Notes under the pieces: model-generated
The model's database searches: none
Seen by the model: only the letters and a program-made list of their open reading frames with translations
What the model was told of the DNA's origin: nothing
Part shown: positions 42,980 through 53,499 of the stretch, piece after piece
Layout of the letters: each line of letters starts with the position of its first letter
Position numbering within the stretch: the first letter of the stretch is position 1
Program-made: the position numbers and the translations under genes
From: Cordilura impudica
Taxonomy: Eukaryota > Arthropoda > Insecta > Diptera > Scathophagidae
Direction: 5' to 3'
Length of the DNA stretch: 64,000 nucleotides
NCBI GenBank assembly: GCA_963682025.1
Contig: OY821521.1
Coordinates: 52,742,261 to 52,806,260, forward strand

Positions 42980-45457
42980 TTATTTATTAAGTACTAAATT
43001 GTACGTGTTACTAATGTGATCACTGTCTTCTTTAATGTTTACTGTTTTGTCAATATGTTTCTTAATATGCAAACTTTCAAGTGTTATTCTTTTATTTGTT
43101 TTTGTCTCTCTTTCCAAGACTTTGATGTTGTCAAAATCAAAGTTGTGTTTATTGTCAAATGCATGTTGAGAGAGAGCTGTTGTTGTTATTCCTTTCTCAA
43201 CTGTTCGTTTATGTTCTTTCAACCTAATCTCTAATTGTCTTTTCGTTTGTCCAATATATATTCTGTTACATTGTTGGTGGACATTACCATTGCATTTTAT
43301 TTGGTATACTACATTGTGTTGTTTGTGTAAGTCTGTTTTCGTTTTTTGGGTGTTAAAAAGCTTATTCAATGTTTGATTTGGCTTCGAAGCTATTTTAATA
43401 GTTTCAGTGTTGATCAGATTTGTTATGTTTTTCCTATTCGTTATTGTTGGTAAATATGGTATAGTGGCAAAGGTCGTTTTTTGTCCGTTAACTGAGTTAG
43501 ATATTGCGTTGTTATTTTGTGTGTTATTATTTTGGGTTTCATTTATTACTGTGGAAATTAATTTGTTAATATATTTAATAGGATAATTATTTTTAGTCAA
43601 AATTGTTCTTAGTTTCTTTATGTTATCTTTTAGGAAAATGTTATCACTAATGTTTATTGCTGTTTTTATAAGATTTTTTGCTGTGTTTTTCTTCTGTATA
43701 GGGTCGTGGTTTGAAAAATAATTGATAATTCTACCAGATGAAATTTCTTTAGTAAACCAGTTTGTTATGAGTTTGTTATTAGTTTTATGTATGGTAATGT
43801 CTAAAAAGTTGAGGCTATGGTTTGTTTCCTCTTCTATCGTGAACTTTAATTTGTTATGGTAATAGTTAAATTCTTGTAATATTATTTGTTTATCTTTCTG
43901 TTTTATAATGGCAAAAAAGTCATCTACATATTTGGTAATATATTTTATTTCGATGTTTTTGGATTTTAGGTTGTCTAGTGTGTAGTCTAATAGGTCATCT
44001 AAGACTATTTCCGCTATTATTGGAGAAAGTGGGTTCCCCATTGGCATACCATAATTTTGTATGTAAATATTGTTGTCAAACATAAAATAATTATTGTCTC
44101 TTAAACAAAAGTCAAGTATTTTGATAAATGTATTTTTTGGGATGCTGGTGTGAGCTTTTATTGTTTCCCATTTTTTAATAATTATTTTAATGGCTAAATG
44201 TATCGGGATATTTGTAAATAGTGATACGACGTCGAGAGATATCATCAAATCATTTTGTTCTATGTCTATTTCTTGTATATCTTTCTTAAGTTGTGTTGAG
44301 TTTTTAATGTTATATTTGGTGTTAGTTAAATTCTTTAGTATTGTACCTATGTATTTTGATAGTTGATAGGCTGGGAGTTCATATGACGCTGCTATTGGTC
44401 GCATTGGCATGTCCTGTTTGTGAATTTTCGGTTGTCCATATAATTGTGGTGCGTTAGCTGCATTGCATCTTAGTTTAAATTTAGTAAATGTTTCTATGTG
44501 GTTATTTTTATGTAGTTCAGTAATGATAGAATTGTTTTTATTAGTTAATTTTTCCGTTGGATCTGTTCGGCTTATTTTGTATGTGGTTTTATCTTCTAGG
44601 AGTTTGTTCATCTGCTTCATATAATGTTCTTTGTACATAAGTACTGTTTTATTTCCTTTATCTGATTTAGTAATTATTATATCGCTTTTGTGTCGTTTTA
44701 ATAAGTTCAATGTGTCTTGATATGTTTTTAATATAAATCTGTCAATATGATTTATGTTGTGGTTTCTAAGATTGTATTGTAGTTGATGTGTTAAAAAGGT
44801 TCTTGCTTTTTCTTTATCTTTTTCAGTTTTAGCAAAGGAGAAACAGTATTCAAAATCAGCAATTAAGTTTATGATGTTTATGTTATGTTTTTGTGTTGGG
44901 AGTGCAAATTTTTTCCCCATAGAAAGAATCCATTGACATTCTTCTGGGATATTTATGTTTGTTAGATTAATGAACCATTCTTTATTATATTTAATTCCGA
45001 TTTTTTGTTTCAATATAGTCAATAGTTGTTCTATTTTTTTATTGTGTGTATTTTCTCGTATACTTTTAACTTTATGTTGTGTTTCGACCTGTATATCCAT
45101 GAATTCTGCAAAATCCTCTTCTGTTAATATATTTTTTATTTTCGATCTAAGTAAGTTAATATGTTTTAGTTCTGTGTTAATAGTTCTATTGCTGTCAGAG
45201 ATTTCTAGTTTTAAGATTTTGTAGTGAAAATTGTTGGTTATATTCGTTAATTCTTTTGTTGTTGTGTTGTTTTTGTTGTTAAAGTTGTAACCAAGTTTCT
45301 TTGTAATGTTGGTGATGTGTTTCGGGTAAATGCCATAATCTTTACAAGAAAGCAAAAATTTAATTTCTGCTCGTTTTATTGTAATTATTTTTAACACCCA
45401 AAAAACGAAAACAGACTTACACAAACAACACAATGTAGTATACCAAATAAAATGCAA
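42980..45457 (-). CDS. Penelope-like reverse transcriptase with GIY-YIG endonuclease
   Basis: An uninterrupted 825-codon frame. The first 22 or so residues are antisense of the inverted arm, so the native start is lost; homology-like sequence begins near IKRAEIKFLLSCKDYGIYPK. Visible motifs are SDIIITKSDKGNKTVLMYKE, APQLYGQPKIHK, MRPIAASY, DLMISLDVVSLFTNIP, GMPMGNPLSPIIAEIVLDDL and the catalytic KYVDDFFAI (43919-43930, about residue 510), then SLNFLDITI. The C-terminal endonuclease has VVYQIKCNGN, CNRIYIGQTKRQLEIRLKEHKRTV (abridged pattern Y-IG...R...H) near residues 725-760. RT followed by GIY-YIG is diagnostic of endonuclease-positive Penelope-like elements, which reverse-transcribe at the cut target in the nucleus. 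The length fits the family (about 800-850). Confidence 0.9.
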   Translation of the reverse strand: MHFIWYTTLCCLCKSVFVFWVLKIITIKRAEIKFLLSCKDYGIYPKHITNITKKLGYNFNNKNNTTTKELTNITNNFHYKILKLEISDSNRTINTELKHINLLRSKIKNILTEEDFAEFMDIQVETQHKVKSIRENTHNKKIEQLLTILKQKIGIKYNKEWFINLTNINIPEECQWILSMGKKFALPTQKHNINIINLIADFEYCFSFAKTEKDKEKARTFLTHQLQYNLRNHNINHIDRFILKTYQDTLNLLKRHKSDIIITKSDKGNKTVLMYKEHYMKQMNKLLEDKTTYKISRTDPTEKLTNKNNSIITELHKNNHIETFTKFKLRCNAANAPQLYGQPKIHKQDMPMRPIAASYELPAYQLSKYIGTILKNLTNTKYNIKNSTQLKKDIQEIDIEQNDLMISLDVVSLFTNIPIHLAIKIIIKKWETIKAHTSIPKNTFIKILDFCLRDNNYFMFDNNIYIQNYGMPMGNPLSPIIAEIVLDDLLDYTLDNLKSKNIEIKYITKYVDDFFAIIKQKDKQIILQEFNYYHNKLKFTIEEETNHSLNFLDITIHKTNNKLITNWFTKEISSGRIINYFSNHDPIQKKNTAKNLIKTAINISDNIFLKDNIKKLRTILTKNNYPIKYINKLISTVINETQNNNTQNNNAISNSVNGQKTTFATIPYLPTITNRKNITNLINTETIKIASKPNQTLNKLFNTQKTKTDLHKQHNVVYQIKCNGNVHQQCNRIYIGQTKRQLEIRLKEHKRTVEKGITTTALSQHAFDNKHNFDFDNIKVLERETKTNKRITLESLHIKKHIDKTVNIKEDSDHISNTYNLVLNK

Positions 45458-46020
45458 TGGTAATGTCCACCAACAATGTAACAGAATATATATTGGACAA
45501 ACGAAAAGACAATTAGAGATTAGGTTGAAAGAACATAAACGAACAGTTGAGAAAGGAATAACAACAACAGCTCTCTCTCAACATGCATTTGACAATAAAC
45601 ACAACTTTGATTTTGACAACATCAAAGTCTTGGAAAGAGAGACAAAAACAAATAAAAGAATAACACTTGAAAGTTTGCATATTAAGAAACATATTGACAA
45701 AACAGTAAACATTAAAGAAGACAGTGATCACATTAGTAACACGTACAATTTAGTACTTAATAAATAAAATTAAAATGTAAAATTTAGATTAAGTGTGTAA
45801 TAATACTATTAAGGTAACAATTATTTTATAAAAAAAAATTCACATAAATTTGTTAAGTGATAATAAATGTATATTCTTAATTATTATTAAATAAAATTAG
45901 ACGCCTGATGAGGACACCAACCATAGTGTCGAAACGTCGCAGACAGAAAACAAAATTACAGCATATTTGTTTTAATTATTCCTGCTTAGGACGACCATAG
46001 GAAGCTTAATATCACAACAA
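45387..46020 (+). repeat. inverted copy of the Penelope-like 3' end
   Basis: Reverse complement of 42727-43358. It encodes the last part of the GIY-YIG domain again on the plus strand, apparently with the same protein sequence (frame ending at 45767), followed by the 3' UTR. It sits upstream of the main ORF and supplies that ORF's odd first residues. Confidence 0.9.
45900..45945 (+). ncRNA. hammerhead-ribozyme-like core in the Penelope-like arm
   Basis: CTGATGA (45905-45911), a stem GACAC..GTGTC, then GAAAC (45931-45935), followed by GTC and preceded by GAC-G, which could pair as a short stem III. This order equals the conserved hammerhead core. Hammerhead motifs are known in Penelope-like terminal repeats. 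The cleavage-site strand and stem I are not clear, so activity is uncertain. The inverted partner is at 42810-42845. Confidence 0.5.
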
Positions 46021-46110
46021 ATAAAATAAATTATTCTGTACCTTTGAGCGTTGCGGTTGGCATATATTTATTTAATGATCCAAATGACTTTGTTACGTAA
46101 TAATATAACA

Positions 46111-46514
46111 CTAGCAGAGACCAGCCCTCGAAATTCGAGTGCAAATTATGGGAAATTTTATTTGTTCATTTAATAAATAATTTTGTAAACCCTAAAATAT
46201 GCTCATCAATTTTAGCCAATTCACAATTCAACACTTCTAAATATCGATTGCGTTATTTTCAATTCAACACAGGGCTTTTCATATATAATATTAACAAACA
46301 CATTAGAAAATGTAATAAACACACACATAGCATTGTATAATTTTATGCATGTGTTAGTAGCAACTTTAAATGCATTTTATTCCAAAAAATAGAAATAAAA
46401 ATGTAAAAAATGTAAAATGTAACCTTTCAAAGAGGTATATTTAGTCAAAATCTGGGTAAAACTGACAAAGTTACATCGGTCACAAGAAATCGCCTTGCCT
46501 ATTAATATTATAGA
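46111..46514 (-). mobile_element. non-autonomous Helitron, subfamily A (copy 5)
   Basis: On the plus strand it reads A|CTAGCAGAGACCAGCCCTCG through to CTATTAATATTATAGA|T. It is slightly longer than other copies (extra segment near 46245). Both flanking bases fit insertion into AT. Confidence 0.8.
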
Positions 46515-49500
46515 TCTTCCAAAGACGGTACTGCAAATATGGTTAAAATACTAGCTAATCAAAAAAATGGTCTTAAAATTTGCCACATAAACGCACAGAG
46601 TCTCGCAAGGAAAATTGACGAGTTTCGCCAAATTTTTTAAAATTCTGGTGTGGATATCGTATGTGTATCCGAAACATGGCTTGTCGAATCAATCACGGTA
46701 CCTTTGGTTTCAGTAGACGGCTACAGAGCTGACAGAGCAGATGAGTACGGAGGAGTAGCTACCTATGTCAGAAGTGGATTAATTTGTAAAGTTAAATGCA
46801 GAATTCCTAATGAAAATGATAAAGTGTAATATTTATTTTTAGAATTGTGTGCTGCTGGAGGTAAGATTCTTATTGATAGTGTCTACAGACCAAATCATTA
46901 TATAGACCTTGGACATTTCTATGAAATGTTGGCGGATGATTTCATATCATTTTATATCAAATTATATTAACTGGGGACTACAATTCAAACCTGTTGGAAA
47001 ATTTAGTATGGTCGAAAATATGAAATCTTTTGGTCTTACTCCCGTGAACACAAGTGACAAATACCATGGTTTACAACGGAAATTAAAAAACTTATAGAAA
47101 ATCGTGATAAAGCCTTTTTCCGATGGAAGCGGTTTAAAACAAATGCACTTCATTAACTTTATCGCACAACTAGAAAAATCGTCAATAAAAGCATAAGGAA
47201 AGCTAAGGCCACGTACTATGCTGAAAAGTTTTCAACATCAATTGATACAAAAAAAAAAAAAAAATGGAAAACTATTAGAGAAATTGGGGCTGGCAAGAGG
47301 AACGCGGTAGAAGAAAATTTCATATTAAATCCTAATGAGATTAACGAGACTTTTATTAATATTCCAATGCCTGAAGCTGATCACTCATATTGTGACAACT
47401 ATACCCCTACTTATGCACCACAAATCCTTTTTTCATTTGACTGCGTTAGTCCCTTGGATGTTCGTAAGAGCTGTTAATCTATAAATTCTAATGCAAAAGG
47501 AATTTTCTCAAAATGCTACTTCCCTTCATTTTGCCGTATATCATGCACATTCTTTACAAAATAGTTACAGTGAACATTTTTCCTAACGATGGAAACAAAC
47601 TAAGATCCTACCTGTACCAAAGTCGTCAACTGAATATCGACCTATAGCTATATTACTATATCTTTCGAAGGCATTCGAACGGCTCCTTCATTGTCAAATA
47701 ATGTCCTATATAAACGATAATAACCTCATTATTGACCGTCAATCTGGTTTTCGTGCCTAACACAGCTGTATTACAGCTCTAGCTGATGTAACAGAAGATT
47801 TAAGGAAAGAAATTGATGAAGGCCATGTGGTAATAATAGTGCTGTTAGACCATTCAAAAACTTTCGACACGGTGGATCACACAGTTTTGCTACAAAAGCT
47901 TAAGAACTTGATGCACTTTTCGCCAACTTCTGTTGCACTTATGACCTCTTACTTAGTAAATCGTACCGAAAGCTTAGAAATTAGTAAAATTGCATCGACG
48001 TTCCTTCCTGTGGTAAGAGGTTTTCCACAGGTTTCTATACTTCGTCCCCTATTTTTCTCAATTTATGCTATTGATCTACCTAAACAGTTAATACACTGCA
48101 ATATAAGAATGTATGCTGATGAGGTACAGTTATACATTAGCAGCAAGAAGGAAAAACTCGAAGACTGAAGTAGAAAATTGAATGATGAACGTGTTTCTCA
48201 TTGGGCAGCCGCCAACAGACGGAGTGTCAATCCACAAAAAACCAAGCGTATTTTGGTGCGTAACAGATCAACAAGAATTTCAGACAATTTAAACATCTAT
48301 AATATTAATAGATAAGGCGATTTATTGTGACCGATGATTTGTTAAACAGTTTTCTCCCGATTTTGACCAAACGTGTCTTATTTGAAAGGTATTAATTTTT
48401 AGCTGTGCACCAGATTTACAGATTTTTAATTCTTAAAATTTTTTTGGAGTAAAATGCATTCAAAGCTGCTACTTACACATACATAAAATTATACAATGCT
48501 ATATGTGTGCTTATTAAATTTGTTAATGTGTTTGCAAAAACAAAAGAGTTTGTTTTCTTCATTCACAATAAGAATTGTGTCGAACTGAAAAATTATTTTG
48601 GACATAAACCAATAATTGGACTTCAACCAATATCGTCAATAATCGATATTTAAAAAGTGTTGAATTGTGAATTGGCTGAAATTGATTAGCATACCTTTAG
48701 GGCAATTATTAAATGAAAAAATAAAATTTTCTAGAATTTGCACTCGAATTTCGAGGGCTGGGATCTGCTAGTATATATACCTATGTATATGATCAAAAAT
48801 TTGAAATCTTTGAACGAGCAAATAATCTGGGTGTTATCTTTAATAAAACATACACTTAGTCAGACCATGCGCAGCTGCCTGTGGTAAAACAGATTCGATG
48901 TTACGGAAACTTTGGCCTACCCAATATTGTAGCCCAATTAACATACGCTTGCTACTTGTAAAGACATACTTAATACCAACATTACTATATCATGTGAAAT
49001 ATTTGCAAGCTGTCATACTAAAATTAAGTCCAGGCTAAATATAACGTTTAACAAGGTATGTTTACGGGCTCAGAATGTTCGATCACATTTCACCTTACTC
49101 AAAGCAAATTTACGGTATCAATTTTGATGACGTATTAAAAATAATATGCATTATTTTTTATACAAAGCAATTAGTAACCAGCAACCAGAATATCTTTATA
49201 ACCGATTGCGCTTTAGTAGGCTTCGCTTTTAATTCAATTTCGGCACCATACTTTATTCTAAATTGCTGTTAACAAATACGTATTGAAAATTTTTTACTAT
49301 ATACTTCTTATCTGCTTTATAAATTCTATATGCCATATATAAATATGTATTATTTTTATATAAATCATTATTGATTTTTAATATTTTTTAATATTTAATA
49401 TTGTCTCTGTAATTTCAAGTTGTATTGTAAATCAAACTCCAACTAACATATTTAAACCTGTTCTATTTTGAAGATTTCATGTCTTGTTGAACAGGACATC

Positions 49501-49530
49501 AAATTTAAATAAATAATCAAAATAAATATT
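46515..49530 (+). mobile_element. Jockey-superfamily LINE, degenerate, split by a Helitron
   Basis: Plus-strand ORF2 remains: LKICHINAQSLARKIDEFRQ and VDIVCVSETWLVESIT (endonuclease start, 46570-46690), GGVATYVRSGL, then an RT with EIDEGHVVIIVLLDHSKTFD, RGFPQVSILRPLFFSIYAID and RMYADEVQLYI, where the catalytic YADD is YADE. After the Helitron at 48296-48771 it continues with FEIFERANNLGVIFN and later YDHISPYSKQIYG-like text (49075). Many stops and shifts are present. It ends in an AAATAAATAATCAAAATAAA-type tail near 49530. Confidence 0.75.
48296..48771 (+). mobile_element. non-autonomous Helitron, subfamily A (copy 6)
   Basis: A|TCTATAATATTAATAGATAA to the hairpin CTCGAATTTCGAG, GGCTGGGATCTGCTAG|T. 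It sits inside the LINE ORF2 and deleting it joins the LINE frame. It is longer than other copies because of an internal stretch around 48590-48660 with ATCGATATT. Confidence 0.85.
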
Positions 49531-50010
49531 TAAAATGTTATACAATTGTTGTATATTTGTTAAGTACATCGCCTATATTTAATTTTAAATAGTGCTTTTT
49601 ATACCATAAATTTCCAAAAAATTGTATTGACTTTTGTGCGTATTTAATGAAAATATTTGTAATTTTACTAATTAATTATATCGTACCTTACATTGGGTTA
49701 TGCGGAAATTTCCAGTAGCTACATAGCTTTACAAAATTCATTTAAATCTATTGCAATTACTGAAACTATTGATATACTAACTCCAATTTTCAGCAATTAC
49801 TAGCCAACAGGGTTTTGTACTGGACCAACCAAATATTTTTCCCAGGGTAATTTGGTGGGTTGAATTCGAACATGTAATTGGGTTTTCTATATAACGTCAG
49901 ATTTTCGAGATAAAAAAATGTTTTTATTCATTTTTTACATAAAAAAATCATTAGTTTATTTAAAAATCAATGAATTTTCAAAAGTGAATGGCGTTATTTG
50001 AACGTTATTT
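49531..50010. other. no gene recognised
   Basis: AT-rich. The end has three short tandem units (GCGTTATTTGAAC) at 49990-50025. Confidence 0.4.
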
Positions 50011-50015
50011 GAACG

Positions 50016-50755
50016 TTATTTGTATTTTGTTGGTTCGGTTTCACGCATTAGAGTCCAGCAATAGTCTCCCAGCATGCTTTTGTCCCAAAATCCTTGATAA
50101 TTTATTTCAATTTTCATTAAATCTTGGTGTGCACGCTCCCCTTGTTCGTCGCTCACCGCACCTAGTTTTTCTAAATACGAATGAAGAAAATGGATTTTGA
50201 GTGACAGTCGTGCGCCTAATTGGTGATAATTTTTCAATAATTCAGCAACAATTTATCTGTAGTTTTCACTCTTATTCTTTCCAAGAAGACTGTCCACGAT
50301 GCTCTTGAAAGATTTCCAGGCTGCATATTCTTTGTCCAATAAACATTGTGAAAAATTGTCATCATTCAATAGCTTCCTGATCTGAGGGCCAACAAATATG
50401 CCTTCTTTGATTTTAGAATATGAAATTTTAGGAAAAGCCGCTAACAAATTGTTAAATGCTGCACCATCTTTGTCCAGAGCCTTGACAAAGTTCTTAAAAA
50501 TGACCAATTTTATGTGCAGCGGCGGAAGAAGAACCTCATTTGGATCAATTAATGGTTTATTTGAAATATTTCGTTTTCCTGGTGAATGCTCAGTTCTTTT
50601 TGACCACTCTGTTCTGACGTAATGATAACATGTAGTGCGACTATCCCATAGACAAAGGAAACAACAATATTTTGTGAAACCTCCTTGCATACCAGCCACT
50701 GTTTTTTTTTTAAACACATATAAGCGACAAAAATATTATTTGAATCCGTGTGCAT
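50016..50755 (-). pseudogene. arthropod repetitive gene family (CFLCLWDSR motif), C-terminal half
   Basis: From a frameshift in the A-run at 50706-50716 the minus strand reads GMQGGFTKYCCFLCLWDSRT, PNEVLLPPLHIKLVIFKNFV, GIFVGPQIRKLL, YAAWKSFKSIVDSLLGKNKS. After one in-frame TAA (50253-50255) it goes on in the same frame with ELLKNYHQLGARLSLKIHFL, SDEQGERAHQDL, INYQGFWD and LGDYCWTLMRE, with a stop at 50016. I recall these motifs from a very abundant arthropod family of unknown function. The order 'PPLHI..', 'G.QI..L', 'K.HFL', 'EQGER.HQD' parallels 'F.GN.C..LL', 'K.H', 'SEQ.GE.VH' of the pseudogene at 7633-15030, so the two may be homologous. A CxxC finger and conserved acidic/His motifs suggest a transposase-like enzyme (inference). 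Confidence 0.65.
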
Positions 50756-50759
50756 AAAA

Positions 50760-51254
50760 TTTTAAAATCAATTATTCTCCGAATTTGCAAGAGAATTTGA
50801 GTGAGTTTTTCTCTAGAAAAACTTATTTCGAATTTGAGGGATTTTCTCTCTAGAAAAATTGACTCCGAATTAGAAGGAATTTATTTCTAGAATTTGAGGG
50901 AGTTTTTCATTAGAATGAAATATTCTGAATTTAAGGGATTTTTTCTCAAGTAACGTTTGATCCGATTTGAGGGAATCTGTCTCAAGAAAAATTTACTCCG
51001 ATTTGAAATTTAAAAATTTTACTCAGAATTTGATTTTTTTTTTTTGTAGAGAAATTATTCCGAATTAGTGGCAAATTATCTTTAGAAATTTTTTTCTGAA
51101 ATTATGGAACTTTTTCTCTAGAAAAGTTAAGTGCAAATTAGACTGATTTTTCTCTTGAAATGTTAACAGCTAATTAGAAGGATTTTTTTCATGAAATTTT
51201 TAATTCGATTTGAAGAAGTTTCTCTAAAGAAAAATTAACTTCCGTTTTGAAGGA
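50760..51254. repeat. degenerate tandem array, about 35-45-bp unit (part 1)
   Basis: Repeated phrases of the type GAATTTGAGGGAATTTTTC and TCTAGAAAAATTTACTCC follow one another with many substitutions. The same array resumes at 52044 after a mini-me-like insertion. Confidence 0.7.
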
Positions 51255-52043
51255 TTTTTATACCCTATACCACTATGTGGTTTGGGTATAATGACTTTGT
51301 GCTACTGTTTGTAACTACCAAAAATATTTGACCTAGACCCATCTTTTATTATACCGGTCGAATCAGAATCACTATCTGATGCGATTTAACGATGTCCGTC
51401 CGTCCGTCTGTGTGTCCATGTAAACCTTGTAATCAAACTGCAGGTCGCAAATATGAGTATATTTTGATGAAATTTGGTATATAAGCTTTTATTGGCCATA
51501 TGATGAATGCTGTTGGTGAAAATCGGTCCATGTTCAGACCTAGCCCCCATATAAATGACCCCAATGAAATCGACATAAATTGCCATAAGATCCAAATTAT
51601 CATATAGATCTCAGTCAAATTGGGTTTTTACGTGCTTTTTATATCCATTAATCAGTAGTATAAAAATAATCCTTATAGGACAATTCTTGTTCATAGGCCC
51701 CATATAGAGCTGCTTCCCGATCTGCAGTTAAATCTATCAAAAAACAAAAATATTGCACTGATTCTTTTCAAATTTTGTTTGTATATATTTTTGCAAAATA
51801 CAAGAGACTTTACCAAACATGATCAGGATCGGTCCAATTTTAGGCCTAGTGCCCATATAGATATAGCATCCGATACGAACTTTTTCATATCTGCAGCCAA
51901 AAAAATTAATAAAAATCCCACTCAAATTTGGTTTATCTTATTTTCTATGTCCAGTTAGTTAGGCCTCAGAGATAGGGTCTCTAAACGCATGGTATAGGGT
52001 ATCGTATAGTCGGTCTAGACCGACTATAATTTTCTTACTTGTT
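51255..52043 (-). mobile_element. mini-me-like repeat, full length (copy 8)
   Basis: From TTTTTATACCCTATACC to CTTACTTGTT on the plus strand. It has the (GTCC)n tract (51393-51412), the core in reverse (ATCAAACTGCAGGTCGCAAA) and the palindrome at 52005-52028. It is inserted in the degenerate array; joining the flanks (GAAGGATTT and TCTGTAGAAG) restores an array unit, and the target looks like T|T. Confidence 0.85.
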
Positions 52044-53485
52044 TCTGTAGAAGAAGTTACTCCACTGTCTTTTACTATAGAGAAATCTGTTACGATTTTA
52101 AGTGAATTTTTCAATAGGAAAATTTGTTCCGACTTTTCTTATATAAAGGACTGCTCCAAACCTAAGGGAATTTAATATTCAAATTGAAGGAAATTATTTT
52201 TAAAAAAATTTACTCCGAAAATGGGAACAATTGACTATAGAAAAATGTACTCCCAAATCCAGGGAAAATTTTACTACGGTTTTGAATAATTGTAGGGAAT
52301 TTGAGGGAATATCACTGTAGAAAAATTTATTCTGAAACTAAGAGATTTTAACTTCAAATTTGAGGGAATTAACTAGATACACTACTAAACATTAAATACT
52401 GCGAATTCGAGGAAAAAATTCAATTTGATTTTGAAGGAATTTCTCTATAGAAAAATCTGCTCTGATATTTGGAATTCCGATCAGGAAGGAATTTTAGAAA
52501 AATTTTACTGTGAATTTTACTGCATTTTTTGAAAAATTTACTCCTATTGTGAGATACTTTTTGCATAGAAAAATTGTACTCCGAGTTTTAGGAAATCAAC
52601 TACAGAAAATTTAATTTAATACGGATCCGAAGGAATATAACTTGGTGGAATTTAATTATAGAAATATTAAAGCCGCAATTAGGAGAATTTAACTATAGAA
52701 AAATTCATTCCGAATTTAAAGGAAATAACTACTTAAAAATTTACTCCTAATTCGAGGGAAATACTCACGCCGAGGAATTATTACTCTGAATTTTATGGAG
52801 TTTTGGGAAAAATTTACTCCGATTTTGAGAGACTTTTTGCATAGAAAAATTTTACTCCGAATTCTAGAGAATTAACTAAGAAAAATTTACTCAGAATGCG
52901 GCAGAATTAAATTATAGAAAAACCTACTCTGAATAATTTGCAATAGAAAAACTTGCTCTGAATTCGAGAAAATTTAACTATAGAAAAATTTACTCAGATT
53001 TTGAGGGCATTTTTTACATATCGAAATTTACCCCGAATTTGGGGGATACTTTTTCTACCGAAAATTTTCTCCGAATTTAAAGAAAATTTCAATAAAAAAT
53101 ATTTTTTCTGAATTTAAATAAATTTTTATTAAAAAAAATTCCTCTGTATTTAAATAATAATTATTTAGTAAAGTTAATCCAAATATGAGGAATTTTTCCA
53201 ATAAATAATTTACTCCGAATTCAAATAAACTTTTCAATAGAAGAATGTACGGCGAATATTAAGAAAACTTTCAATTTTCTGCAAGATTGACGATATTTTC
53301 TATAGAATATATGGCGTCAATTTAATTGAATCTTCTCAAATTTAATTTGCAATAAATTTGTATATAGATAAGTTATCTTCGAACTTTGGAAAAATATCGT
53401 CTTCTAATATTGATAAGCTCTTCAATGTATATAGAGAAAATATTGAACTAACTAATATTAAAACACATTCATTGCTATATTTAGA
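52044..53485. repeat. degenerate tandem array, about 35-45-bp unit (part 2)
   Basis: Continuation of 50760-51254 (ATAGAAAAATTTACTCCGAA and GAATTTGAGGGAATTT phrases recurring at roughly 35-45-bp spacing). The last 200 bp drift into unordered AT-rich DNA. The same array type recurs at 56740-57250. Confidence 0.65.
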
Positions 53486-53499
53486 CTACACCTTTTCCA

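Larger units (their letters stand above)
42727..46020 (-). mobile_element. Penelope-like element with inverted terminal arms
   Basis: The element encodes one large minus-strand ORF. Its 3' end (ORF C-terminus plus 3' UTR, 42727-43358) is present again in inverted orientation at 45387-46020, giving arms of about 632 bp that look nearly identical. Partial tandem or inverted terminal copies ('pLTRs') are known for Penelope-like elements. Both arms contain CTGATGA..GAAAC hammerhead-like cores. No target-site duplication is obvious. The similar arms and long intact ORF point to a recent insertion. Confidence 0.85.

Noticed and set aside
43016..43234. Short frames at 43016-43234 (plus) and 45513-45731 (minus) with identical products
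   Set aside because: Antisense of the GIY-YIG coding end in the two inverted arms.
42727..46020. Long inverted arms as a DNA transposon's terminal inverted repeats
   Set aside because: The arms contain the ORF's own C-terminal coding region, and the protein is RT plus GIY-YIG, so this is a Penelope-like element.
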